From contig NZ_CALDPF010000034.1 of assembly GCF_937912035.1 (NCBI RefSeq), positions 62,001-126,000 of the forward strand: a stretch of 64,000 nt of DNA, written 5' to 3'. This DNA comes from an uncultured Bacteroides sp. GTDB lineage: Bacteria > Bacteroidota > Bacteroidia > Bacteroidales > Bacteroidaceae. The notes under the pieces are model-generated. The model worked only from the letters and a program-made list of their open reading frames with translations. It was not told where the DNA came from and did not search any database. The translations under genes were made by a program, and so were the position numbers. Positions 7,796 through 15,993 of this stretch are shown here, piece after piece (the stretch's first letter is position 1; each line of letters starts with the position of its first letter).

Positions 7796-9460
7796 GTGTA
7801 CACCGATAAAAAAAGCATACTTCAACTGGCTGCCCTGCTTAAAGCACATGGGATAAGGAAGATAGTACTTTGCCCCGGTAGCCGCAACATACCAATTGTG
7901 CAGACATTCGCCAATATACCGGAATTCACATGTTATCCCGTAACGGACGAACGTAGTGCAGGATTCTTTGCACTAGGTCTTGCCCTTCATGGAGGAAGTC
8001 CGGCAGCTATCTGTTGTACTTCGGGTACAGCCCTGCTGAATATTCATCCGGCTGTAGCAGAAGCGTTCTATCAGCAAGTGCCGCTTGTGGTAATCTCTGC
8101 CGATCGCCCAGCAGCATGGATAGGTCAGATGGACGGCCAGACATTACCACAACCTGGAGTTTTCGGAAATCTTGTAAAGAAATCCGTCAACCTGCCTGAA
8201 GTAAATACCGACGAGGATGAATGGTACTGTAACCGCCTGATCAACGAGGCTCTTCTAGAACTGAACCATCACGGAAAAGGTCCTGTTCATATCAATGTAC
8301 CTGTAAGCGACCCTTTCTTCCTGCTTCCGGTAAACGAACTTCCAGAAGCAAGAGTAATTACCCGATATCAGGGACTGAGTTTTTACGACAAAGACTATGA
8401 GCCGCTTATTGAACGCCTGAACAAATACCAGCGTAGAATGATGGTAGTGGGACAAATGAATCTTATTTATCTGTTCGACAAGAAGTATACAAAATTGCTT
8501 TACAAACACTTCGCATGGTTCTCAGAAAATATAAGTAACCGTACCATACCCGGACTCCCAATAAAAAACATAGAACCACTTCTTTGCTCAATGGACTTTG
8601 AAGCTCAGAAGAAGATGCGTCCGGAACTGCTCATCACATACGGTGGACACGTCATATCCAAGCGTCTGAAGAAATTCCTTCGCCGACATCCGCCTGTAGA
8701 GCACTGGCATGTATCAGCTGACGGTGAAGTAATGGACCTCTACGGCTCTCTGACTACAATAATAGAAATGGATCCGTTCGAATTCCTTGAAAAGATTTCG
8801 TCGCGCATGGAAAACCGCACTCCTGAATATCCGCGCCAGTGGGAAGCACTGTCGAAAGCTATACCTCAGGCAGAATTCGAATATTCGGAGATGAGTGCCA
8901 TAGGAAAGGTTATAACCGAACTTCCGGCACCATGCTCATTGCATCTTGCCAACAGTTCGGCTGTAAGATACGCACAGCTTTTCGATGTACCGCAGGATGT
9001 TGAAATCCTGTCAAACAGAGGGACAAACGGTATAGAAGGCTCACTGTCAACAGCCATAGGTTATGCCACAGCATCGGACAAACTTAACTTCATCATCATT
9101 GGTGACCTGAGTTTCTTCTACGACATGAATGCCTTGTGGAACAACAACTACGGTTCGAACATCCGTATACTGCTCCTTAACAACAGCGGTGGAGAGATTT
9201 TCCACGCACTGCCCGGACTGGAACTGCACGAAAATGCACGCCGTTTCGTGACAGCCACCCACACAGCATCGGCAAAGGCATGGGCTGAGGACCGCGGGCT
9301 GGAATACCTGTCTGCTCATAATGAAGAAGAGTTGGACAGCGCCACAGCACGTTTCCTCGAACCGTCTGTAACAAACCGTCCTATGCTGTTAGAAGTGTTC
9401 ACGGAGAAAGAAAAAGACATAGAACTGCTTAAGAAGTATTATCATAATCTGAAAAAATAA
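7796..9460 (+). CDS. menD: SEPHCHC synthase (2-oxoglutarate decarboxylase)
   Basis: Thiamine-diphosphate enzyme that joins isochorismate and 2-oxoglutarate. It has family landmarks: LCPGSRNIPI near residue 25, VTDERSAGFFALGLA (conserved Glu for the cofactor), CTSGTALLNIHPAVAEA, and the C-terminal cofactor-binding GDLSFFYDMNALWNNN. The full length of 554 residues is normal. The start codon is GTG, chosen because family members begin MYTDKK right at this point and no ATG is close. The 75-bp gap from menF is very AT-rich. Confidence 0.95.
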   Translation: MYTDKKSILQLAALLKAHGIRKIVLCPGSRNIPIVQTFANIPEFTCYPVTDERSAGFFALGLALHGGSPAAICCTSGTALLNIHPAVAEAFYQQVPLVVISADRPAAWIGQMDGQTLPQPGVFGNLVKKSVNLPEVNTDEDEWYCNRLINEALLELNHHGKGPVHINVPVSDPFFLLPVNELPEARVITRYQGLSFYDKDYEPLIERLNKYQRRMMVVGQMNLIYLFDKKYTKLLYKHFAWFSENISNRTIPGLPIKNIEPLLCSMDFEAQKKMRPELLITYGGHVISKRLKKFLRRHPPVEHWHVSADGEVMDLYGSLTTIIEMDPFEFLEKISSRMENRTPEYPRQWEALSKAIPQAEFEYSEMSAIGKVITELPAPCSLHLANSSAVRYAQLFDVPQDVEILSNRGTNGIEGSLSTAIGYATASDKLNFIIIGDLSFFYDMNALWNNNYGSNIRILLLNNSGGEIFHALPGLELHENARRFVTATHTASAKAWAEDRGLEYLSAHNEEELDSATARFLEPSVTNRPMLLEVFTEKEKDIELLKKYYHNLKK

Positions 9461-9467
9461 TTACATC

Positions 9468-10289
9468 ATGGAAAAAAGAGAATGGAAAACCATAAAGGAA
9501 TATCAGGATATTCTTTTCGACTTCTATAACGGAATAGCGAAAATCACTATCAACCGTCCGCGATACAGAAACGCATTCACTCCTACCACCACATCCGAGA
9601 TAAGCGATGCCTTGCTTATCTGCCGCGAATGTCAGGACATCAATGTAGTAGTACTGACAGGTGCCGGCGACAAAGCATTCTGTTCAGGCGGCGACATGCA
9701 TGTGAAAGGGCACGGAGGATATATCGGAACAGACGGTGTACCACGCCTCAACGTGCTTGACGTACAGAAGCAGATACGTTCCATTCCAAAACCTGTGATA
9801 GCAATGGTAAACGGTTATGCTATCGGTGGAGGGCACGTGCTTCATGTGGTTTGCGACTTGTCAATCGCATCGGAAAATGCAATTTTCGGACAGACAGGTC
9901 CTCGTGTGGGTAGCTTCGATGCCGGTTTCGGTTCTTCATATCTGGCCCGCGTAGTAGGTCAGAAAAAGGCTCGCGAGATATGGTTCCTCTGCCGCCAGTA
10001 TTCCGCACAGGAGGCCCTTGAAATGGGACTTGTAAATAAAGTTGTTCCTTTCGACCGTCTGGAAGACGAAGTAGTGGAATGGGCAGAAACAATGATGCAG
10101 CACAGTCCGCTTGCACTTCGCATGATTAAAGCAGGTCTGAATGCCGAACTAGACGGTCAGGCCGGTATACAGGAACTGGCCGGCGATGCCACAATGCTGT
10201 ATTACATGACCGAAGAAGCACAGGAAGGCGGAAAGGCATTCCTCGAAAAACGTAAACCAGACTGGAGCAAATTCCCGAAAATGCCTTAA
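9468..10289 (+). CDS. menB: 1,4-dihydroxy-2-naphthoyl-CoA synthase
   Basis: Crotonase-fold enzyme that closes the naphthoquinone ring of o-succinylbenzoyl-CoA. It shows the CoA-binding GAGDKAFCSGGD segment, the oxyanion-hole region VNGYAIGGGH, and the MenB-specific FGQTGPRVGSFDAGFGSSYLAR stretch (key residues Gly-Pro-Arg-Val-Gly-Ser-Phe-Asp). The C-terminus, with KPDWSKFPKMP, is typical of MenB. At 273 residues it has the normal length. It starts 7 bp after menD; a 169-bp gap holding a palindromic tandem repeat separates it from menC. Confidence 0.96.
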   Translation: MEKREWKTIKEYQDILFDFYNGIAKITINRPRYRNAFTPTTTSEISDALLICRECQDINVVVLTGAGDKAFCSGGDMHVKGHGGYIGTDGVPRLNVLDVQKQIRSIPKPVIAMVNGYAIGGGHVLHVVCDLSIASENAIFGQTGPRVGSFDAGFGSSYLARVVGQKKAREIWFLCRQYSAQEALEMGLVNKVVPFDRLEDEVVEWAETMMQHSPLALRMIKAGLNAELDGQAGIQELAGDATMLYYMTEEAQEGGKAFLEKRKPDWSKFPKMP

Positions 10290-10316
10290 TTTAAGGAAAA
10301 AAGATGAGACATAATT

Positions 10317-10404
10317 ATCTCCACACGGGCGTGTGGAGTACTCGACACGAGCGTGTGGAGATCTTGACACGGCCGTGTGGAGAACTCGACACGAACGTGT
10401 GGAG
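10317..10404. repeat. Four tandem 22-bp palindromic repeats between menB and menC
   Basis: Units lie at 10317-10338, 10339-10360, 10361-10382 and 10383-10404. Each ends in CGTGTGGAG and has the core ACACG-NN-CGTGTGG, with NN as GG, AG, GC or AA and a variable first few bases. Every unit can fold on itself, and units can pair with one another. The period of 22 is not a multiple of three, and the run lies between two genes, so it is not coding. It is more GC-rich than its surroundings. Confidence 0.9.
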
Positions 10405-10458
10405 AACAAAATATATACTTGTTTCTCCAAATTAAACAGCCCTTTTATATAGAAATCT

Positions 10459-11502
10459 ATGATTAAATCAGAAATAATTCCTTACGAACTTCACTTCAAG
10501 CAGCCTGCAGGCACGTCACGCGGTGTTTATACAACCCGCAAGGTATGGTACGTCCGACTTACGGATACAGAAACCGGAAAATCCGGAACAGGCGAGTGCG
10601 CTCCACTTCCCAACCTTAGTTGCGACGACATTCCCGAATACGAAGATGTGTTGCATTGTCATTGCCTGCAAGTAGAGAAAACCGGTTCTATAGATTATAA
10701 GAGCCTGCGTCCTTACCCGTCGATGCTGTTCGGTCTGGAAACAGCCTTTTATCATCTTCATGCCGGCAGCCTTGCTTTCTGGGACACACCGTTCTCGCGT
10801 GGAGAAGAGGGAATTACCATAAACGGTCTGATTTGGATGGGCAGTTTCGACGAGATGTATGCCCGTATCCGAGAAAAAATGAGTACAGGATTCCGCTGCA
10901 TCAAACTGAAGATTGGTGCCATAGATTTCGACAAAGAATTACAGCTGATTGAATTTATCCGCAGCCATTTCGACAAGGATGAGATAGAGCTCCGCGTGGA
11001 TGCCAACGGAGCATTCAAACCGTCTGACGCAATGTCCAGACTTGAAGCGCTGAGCAAGTTCGACCTTCACTCCATAGAACAGCCCATCCGTCAGGGACAA
11101 TGGGAAGAAATGGCGAAACTCTGTGCCACTACTCCACTTCCGATAGCTCTAGACGAAGAACTGATAGGTGTAAATACCGAAAGCGAAAAGATTCGACTTT
11201 TGGAAACTATCCGTCCACAATATATCATTCTTAAACCGTCTCTGCATGGCGGAATTGCAGGCTCTGAGGAATGGATACGACTGGCTAAGGAAAGGAACAT
11301 CGGATACTGGATAACTTCCGCACTGGAATCAAACATCGGATTAAATGCTATTGCACAATGGACAGCTACACAGGAACACACCTTACCACAGGGACTAGGT
11401 ACAGGACAGCTGTTTACTGACAATATTGAATCTCCACTATGTATTAAGGGAGAGAGGTTGTGGTTTGATGCAGATAACAGAAAAATAATGCTAAAAATTT
11501 AA
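10459..11502 (+). CDS. menC: o-Succinylbenzoate synthase
   Basis: Enolase-superfamily dehydratase that makes o-succinylbenzoate from SHCHC. The C-terminal barrel has the catalytic lysine in KLKIGA and three metal ligands in RVDANGAF, SIEQP and LDEELIG; a second lysine is in ILKPSLHGG. The N-terminal capping domain opens with ELHFKQPAGTSRGVYTTR. At 347 residues it has the normal length. The next gene starts 5 bp after its stop. Confidence 0.94.
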   Translation: MIKSEIIPYELHFKQPAGTSRGVYTTRKVWYVRLTDTETGKSGTGECAPLPNLSCDDIPEYEDVLHCHCLQVEKTGSIDYKSLRPYPSMLFGLETAFYHLHAGSLAFWDTPFSRGEEGITINGLIWMGSFDEMYARIREKMSTGFRCIKLKIGAIDFDKELQLIEFIRSHFDKDEIELRVDANGAFKPSDAMSRLEALSKFDLHSIEQPIRQGQWEEMAKLCATTPLPIALDEELIGVNTESEKIRLLETIRPQYIILKPSLHGGIAGSEEWIRLAKERNIGYWITSALESNIGLNAIAQWTATQEHTLPQGLGTGQLFTDNIESPLCIKGERLWFDADNRKIMLKI

Positions 11503-11507
11503 TTTCT

Positions 11508-13349
11508 ATGAAAATAAAAAAAACACTTGCGTTAATCTATATACTTTTGAGTATAGGTATTCTAAATATTTCTGCCCAGGAGAAAATAAGATTAATGAGT
11601 TATAATGTACATAATGGGATTGGATTGGATAATAAAACGGATTATGTACGTATAGCTGAAATTATAAAAACTTATAACCCTGATGTGGTTGCAATCCAGG
11701 AATTGGATAGCGCTACAACAAGAAGTAATAGGGCTGTCGTTCTGAATGAAATTGCCTTGAGTTCCCAAATGTACCCTACTTATGGTGCTGCTATAAACTT
11801 TTCAGGAGGTAAATATGGTTTGGGGATTTTGAGTAAGAAAAAGCCATTATCTTTTAGAAATATACCTCTTCCGGGAAGGGAAGAGGCACGTACTCTTTTG
11901 ATAGCAGAGTTTGAGGACTATATTTTCGCTTGCACTCATTTGTCACTTACCGAAGAAGACCGAGATTTGTCTTTGGATATACTGAATAATGAATCGAAGA
12001 AACACAGTAAACCATTCTTTATTGCAGGAGATTTTAATTCTCAGCCTGAAGAACATTTTATGAAGAGTTTTCAGTCATGCTTCAAACTGCTTTCAAGCCC
12101 CAAACACCCCACTTATCCCTCTGATGAACCCAATATTACTATAGATTATATAGCTGTTTCTTCTAAAGATACTTCTGCTGTTGTTACAACTAAAAAAGAA
12201 GTTTTAAAAGAAAATATAGCTTCAGACCATCGCCCCGTATTGTGCGATGTGATGTTAAAATGTCCGTCAGAAAAGATATTCAGGATGAAACCATATTTAC
12301 AGAATCCTTTCAACAATGGCATAACAGTGATGTGGCAGACTACAGTTCCAGCTTATAGTTGGGTAGAGTATGGTACAGATAAAAATAATTTTAAGAAAGC
12401 TCATACTCTGGTTGATGGTCAGGTGATATGTAATGACATTCAGCATAAAATAAGGTTAGAAAATCTTAAACCAGGGGAGACATATTATTATAGAGTCTGC
12501 TCTAAAGAAATATTGGTTTATCAGGCATATAATAAAGTTTTCGGCAATACTGCTTATTCAGAGATTTACTCATTTACTATGCCCGATGAAGAATCTTCAG
12601 ACTTTACAGCCTTAATCTTTAACGATCTACACAAGCGGTCAAAGACATTTCAGGCTTTATATAGCCATGTGAAAGATACAGATTATGATTTTGTTGTGTT
12701 TAATGGTGATTGTGTAGATGATCCGGCAAACCATAATCAGGCTACAGACTATATAAAAGAACTGACAGAGACAGTAAAGAGCAGCAATATTCCTACTTTC
12801 TTTATTCGTGGTAATCATGAAATAAGAAATGCTTATTCCATAGGCTTAAGAAGCTTGTTCGATTATGTAAACGACAAGACATATCATGCTTTCAATTGGG
12901 GAGATACCCGTTTTATTGTTTTAGACTGTGGTGAGGACAAACCGGATGATCATTGGGTATATTACGGATTAAATGATTTTACTCAACTGAGAAAAGACCA
13001 GACAGAGTTTCTGAAGAGTGAATTGAAATCAAAAGCTAATAAAAAGGCGGCAAAACGTGTATTACTGCATCATATACCTTTGTATGGCTTGGACAGCAAG
13101 TATAATCCTTGTAAGAGTACCTGGGAAGAGATTTTAGTTAAATCTAAGATTGATGTTAGCATTAATGCACATACCCATCGTTTTACTTATCATCCTAAAG
13201 GTGAATGCGGCAATGTTTACCCTGTAATTATAGGCGGTGGTCCCAGTATAGACGATGCGACAGTAATACTGCTCAAGAAAAAAGGCGACGTTATTACACT
13301 TAAGGCTTTTAACAGTCATGGAAAAGAATTATTAAGTATAGAGTTATAA
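11508..13349 (+). CDS. Secreted double phosphoesterase (EEP + FnIII-like + calcineurin-like)
   Basis: A signal peptide (ending NISAQ) is followed by an endonuclease/exonuclease/phosphatase domain at about 25-250 with SYNVHNG, AIQELD, AGDFNS and SDHRP. A purple-acid-phosphatase-like fibronectin domain spans about 260-355 (ITVMWQTTVPAYSWVEYG). A calcineurin-like metallophosphoesterase fills about 365-590 with NDLH, NGDCVDD, RGNHE, LLHHIP and NAHTHRF. All expected metal-binding residues of both catalytic domains are present. It interrupts the men genes, and its AT-rich codon use (TTA, AAT, GAT) differs from both neighbours, suggesting later insertion. The substrate is unknown. Confidence 0.85.
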   Translation: MKIKKTLALIYILLSIGILNISAQEKIRLMSYNVHNGIGLDNKTDYVRIAEIIKTYNPDVVAIQELDSATTRSNRAVVLNEIALSSQMYPTYGAAINFSGGKYGLGILSKKKPLSFRNIPLPGREEARTLLIAEFEDYIFACTHLSLTEEDRDLSLDILNNESKKHSKPFFIAGDFNSQPEEHFMKSFQSCFKLLSSPKHPTYPSDEPNITIDYIAVSSKDTSAVVTTKKEVLKENIASDHRPVLCDVMLKCPSEKIFRMKPYLQNPFNNGITVMWQTTVPAYSWVEYGTDKNNFKKAHTLVDGQVICNDIQHKIRLENLKPGETYYYRVCSKEILVYQAYNKVFGNTAYSEIYSFTMPDEESSDFTALIFNDLHKRSKTFQALYSHVKDTDYDFVVFNGDCVDDPANHNQATDYIKELTETVKSSNIPTFFIRGNHEIRNAYSIGLRSLFDYVNDKTYHAFNWGDTRFIVLDCGEDKPDDHWVYYGLNDFTQLRKDQTEFLKSELKSKANKKAAKRVLLHHIPLYGLDSKYNPCKSTWEEILVKSKIDVSINAHTHRFTYHPKGECGNVYPVIIGGGPSIDDATVILLKKKGDVITLKAFNSHGKELLSIEL

Positions 13350-13402
13350 ACATATTTATTACTTCCCCCAATTCATTGGCTACTGTAAAACGATAATTCC
13401 AT

Positions 13403-14470
13403 ATGCACCTACACATCACCATAAACGGAAAGACTTACACCCCCGAAGAAACATCAAACATTAAAGACAGCTTCGCAACTGAATACGGTGAAAATAGCTT
13501 CATGGCATCACTTGGCGAATTCCTTGCCGAATGGTACAACGAAAGTCCACTGCTGAAAGTACATACTTCCGGCTCTACAGGTACTCCTAAAGAACTATGG
13601 GTGGAGAAGAAAAGGATGATGAACAGCGCACGCCTCACTGTATCATTCCTGGGACTTAAGGCCGGTGACAGCGCATTACTATGTATGCCACTACCCTACA
13701 TAGCCGGAAAAATGGTTGTTGTACGAAGTATAATATCAGGTCTCAACCTTATGGTGGTTACTCCATGTGGACGTCCTTTGCAGGACATAACAGAAATACC
13801 GGACTTCGCAGCCATGATACCGATGCAGGTATTCAACTCACTGCAGCATCCTGAAGACAAAAAGAAGTTGATGCAAATCCGTCACCTCATAATAGGAGGA
13901 GGAGCCATAGACAAGAATATGGCAGAGGAATTGAAATCTTTCCCCAACTCTGTATGGAGCACATACGGAATGACAGAAACACTGTCGCACATAGCACTGC
14001 GACGCCTTAATGGCAGCAATGCGTCGGAATGGTACACACCCTTCGACAATGTATCCCTTAGCCTTTCAAATGAAGGAACACTTATCATCTCCGCTCCATC
14101 AGTAAACCCTGAAACTTTAATAACCAACGATATAGTAGAATTCAACGACAAAGGACAGTTCCGAATATTAGGACGCAAGGATAATACCATCAACACCGGA
14201 GGAGTGAAAGTACAGATAGAACAGGTGGAAGAAAAACTTAGTCATTACCTGCCGGAAGGTTTATATATGATAACCTCCGTACCTGATGCCAAGTTTGGCG
14301 AAAAGATAGTAATGTTAGTATCACGCGAAATGGATACGGACGATGCGATAAACAACCTTCCGCATTACTGGCGTCCGAAACATATCATTCTTATCCCGGA
14401 ACTTCCGCTTACAGGAACAGGAAAGCCGGATAGAGCGAAAGCGAAGGCTATTGCGGCGGGAATGATTTGA
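13403..14470 (+). CDS. menE: o-Succinylbenzoate-CoA ligase
   Basis: AMP-forming ligase that activates o-succinylbenzoate with CoA. The ATP-binding signature HTSGSTGTPKELWV lies near residue 55, YGMTET near 195, and the GRKDNTINTGG hinge with the C-terminal lysine in GTGKPDR follows. At 355 residues it is shorter than the 450-500 of many homologues, but short MenE forms are usual in this order. It is the last gene of the men operon, 53 bp after the phosphoesterase, and converges with the AAA_14 gene 13 bp away. Confidence 0.93.
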   Translation: MHLHITINGKTYTPEETSNIKDSFATEYGENSFMASLGEFLAEWYNESPLLKVHTSGSTGTPKELWVEKKRMMNSARLTVSFLGLKAGDSALLCMPLPYIAGKMVVVRSIISGLNLMVVTPCGRPLQDITEIPDFAAMIPMQVFNSLQHPEDKKKLMQIRHLIIGGGAIDKNMAEELKSFPNSVWSTYGMTETLSHIALRRLNGSNASEWYTPFDNVSLSLSNEGTLIISAPSVNPETLITNDIVEFNDKGQFRILGRKDNTINTGGVKVQIEQVEEKLSHYLPEGLYMITSVPDAKFGEKIVMLVSREMDTDDAINNLPHYWRPKHIILIPELPLTGTGKPDRAKAKAIAAGMI

Positions 14471-14483
14471 AACAGAATTCGTA

Positions 14484-15746
14484 TCATTCCCTCAAAAGCC
14501 ATTTCCAAACAGGAATTACTTCTATAACCTTATCATTATTAGTGATAGTCTGCTCCTCATCACGCGTGATTATGACCAAACGTCTGCATTCTATAAAGTT
14601 TGACAATTTAATCAATGCTTTTACTTCACGTTCATAAGTTTCCTTATCTGAAATAGTATAGCTCACCTGTATTGCCATCGCTGCTTCCGGAATGTAGAAA
14701 TCCACTTCCACACCATCATTATAGAAGAAAACGGCATCCTCTCTACCGTATTTTCTCAACAAACTGATTGCTACAAGATTTTCCAACAAAGCAGCATTGT
14801 TATTAATAAGGAAAAGGTTCAAAATACCATTATCTGTAAAATAGTATTTGGGATTTGTTTCTTTGTCAACCAGTTTACCGGCAAAATTTGAAATCAGATT
14901 TATCAGCCAGGCATCTTTAAAATATTCTATATAATTTATCAATGTACTTTTCCCGACCTTTACTCCCGTGGAAGTTATTATATTTGCCAAACGGCTGAAA
15001 GACAAGGGCTGCATCACGCTTTCTGCAATCTTTTTGAACATCACTTTCAAGGCAAATGTATTTTCTATAGAATGTCTGGCTGCAATGTCGCCTAAATATA
15101 TTTTCTGGTAAACGCTTGACAGATAATCACGTTTTGATGCCAAAGAAGCCCCTTCCGGGAAACCGCCAAAACTGAAATAGTCATTAAACATTCTCAAGAC
15201 TTCAGCCCTTGACTCAGTGCCATACAATGTTGTAGGAGAGATTTTAATATTATTGGCTGTCAGGAATTCCTCGAATGAATATGGAAACACATCTACGGCT
15301 ATATATCTTCCCCCCAACGTACTTTGTATCTCTTTACTCAACATCTTCGCGTTACTACCAGTTATATATACGCGATATTTTGAATCTGCAAGACGTCTTG
15401 CAAATTTTTCCCAACCATCAATGTTCTGTATCTCGTCAAGAAACAGAATAGGACGCTTACCGTACATTTCCATGTGTATCTCCAACAGTACATTAAGGTC
15501 TTGTACTGACATCTTTTCGATACGCTCATCTTCAAAATTCATATACAGAATTTCATCCCAGCCTGTTCCTGATGCAAGAAGCTGTTGAATACACTGATAA
15601 AGAAGATAAGATTTTCCGGCACGTCGGATACCGACAAAAACATAATTGCCAAATTCTTCAATCTGGAAATTACGGGGAATTACCTTATGTCGCGGAATTT
15701 CAATCTGATAATCCACTAAAACTGACCTTAATATTTCCTTATCCAT
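14484..15746 (-). CDS. AAA_14 / DUF4143 ATPase
   Basis: An N-terminal AAA_14 domain has Walker A GIRRAGKS (residues 39-46) and Walker B PILFLDEIQNI. The C-terminal DUF4143 part (about 210-390) ends with a PD-(D/E)XK-like pattern (FFYNDGVEVDFYI, then IQVSYTI). Such proteins are very common in Bacteroidetes, often in several copies, and no biochemical role is established. It converges with menE and does not belong to that operon. The 5' region is unusual: two 33-bp repeats overlap the promoter, which suggests self-control or binding of a dedicated regulator. Confidence 0.9.
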   Translation of the reverse strand: MDKEILRSVLVDYQIEIPRHKVIPRNFQIEEFGNYVFVGIRRAGKSYLLYQCIQQLLASGTGWDEILYMNFEDERIEKMSVQDLNVLLEIHMEMYGKRPILFLDEIQNIDGWEKFARRLADSKYRVYITGSNAKMLSKEIQSTLGGRYIAVDVFPYSFEEFLTANNIKISPTTLYGTESRAEVLRMFNDYFSFGGFPEGASLASKRDYLSSVYQKIYLGDIAARHSIENTFALKVMFKKIAESVMQPLSFSRLANIITSTGVKVGKSTLINYIEYFKDAWLINLISNFAGKLVDKETNPKYYFTDNGILNLFLINNNAALLENLVAISLLRKYGREDAVFFYNDGVEVDFYIPEAAMAIQVSYTISDKETYEREVKALIKLSNFIECRRLVIITRDEEQTITNNDKVIEVIPVWKWLLRE

Positions 15747-15761
15747 ACCTTTGTACTGTTA

Positions 15762-15839
15762 ACAAGACAAAAATAAGTATTTTTTGTCTTATAAACAAGA
15801 CAATAATAAGCATTTTTTGTCTTATCCACAAGACAAAAG
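15762..15839. repeat. 33-bp direct repeats with internal inverted symmetry over the AAA_14 promoter
   Basis: Two full units at 15762-15794 and 15795-15827 and a 12-bp partial unit at 15828-15839, all starting ACAAGACAA. Within each full unit AAGACAA is mirrored by TTGTCTT about 13 bp later. The repeats end 15 bp before the ATPase ATG and contain its likely -7 box. Confidence 0.9.
15768..15775 (-). promoter_or_regulatory. -7 promoter box of the AAA_14 gene, inside the repeat
   Basis: TATTTTTG on the minus strand lies in the first repeat unit. A CTTG close to the -33 consensus sits 20 bp upstream, at the junction with the second unit. Transcription would begin about 15 nt before the ATG. Confidence 0.55.
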
Positions 15840-15945
15840 CACAGCTTATTTCATATAAAGTAACTGAATTTTATCACATAATCCTGACAAATGAAATTAT
15901 ATCACATTTTTTCTCCCGAAACATCATTCTGTATTCATAATTTAT

Positions 15946-15953
15946 TACCTTTG
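15946..15953 (+). promoter_or_regulatory. -7 promoter box of the Na+/H+ antiporter
   Basis: TACCTTTG is an exact TAnnTTTG match, 40 bp before the antiporter ATG. Confidence 0.6.
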
Positions 15954-15993
15954 TTAAAACCGTGAAATTAAATTATAATTAATAATCATTACC

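Noticed and set aside
10317..10404. CRISPR array candidate in the menB-menC gap
   Set aside because: The units are adjacent, with no spacers, and are palindromic throughout. There are no cas genes in the window.
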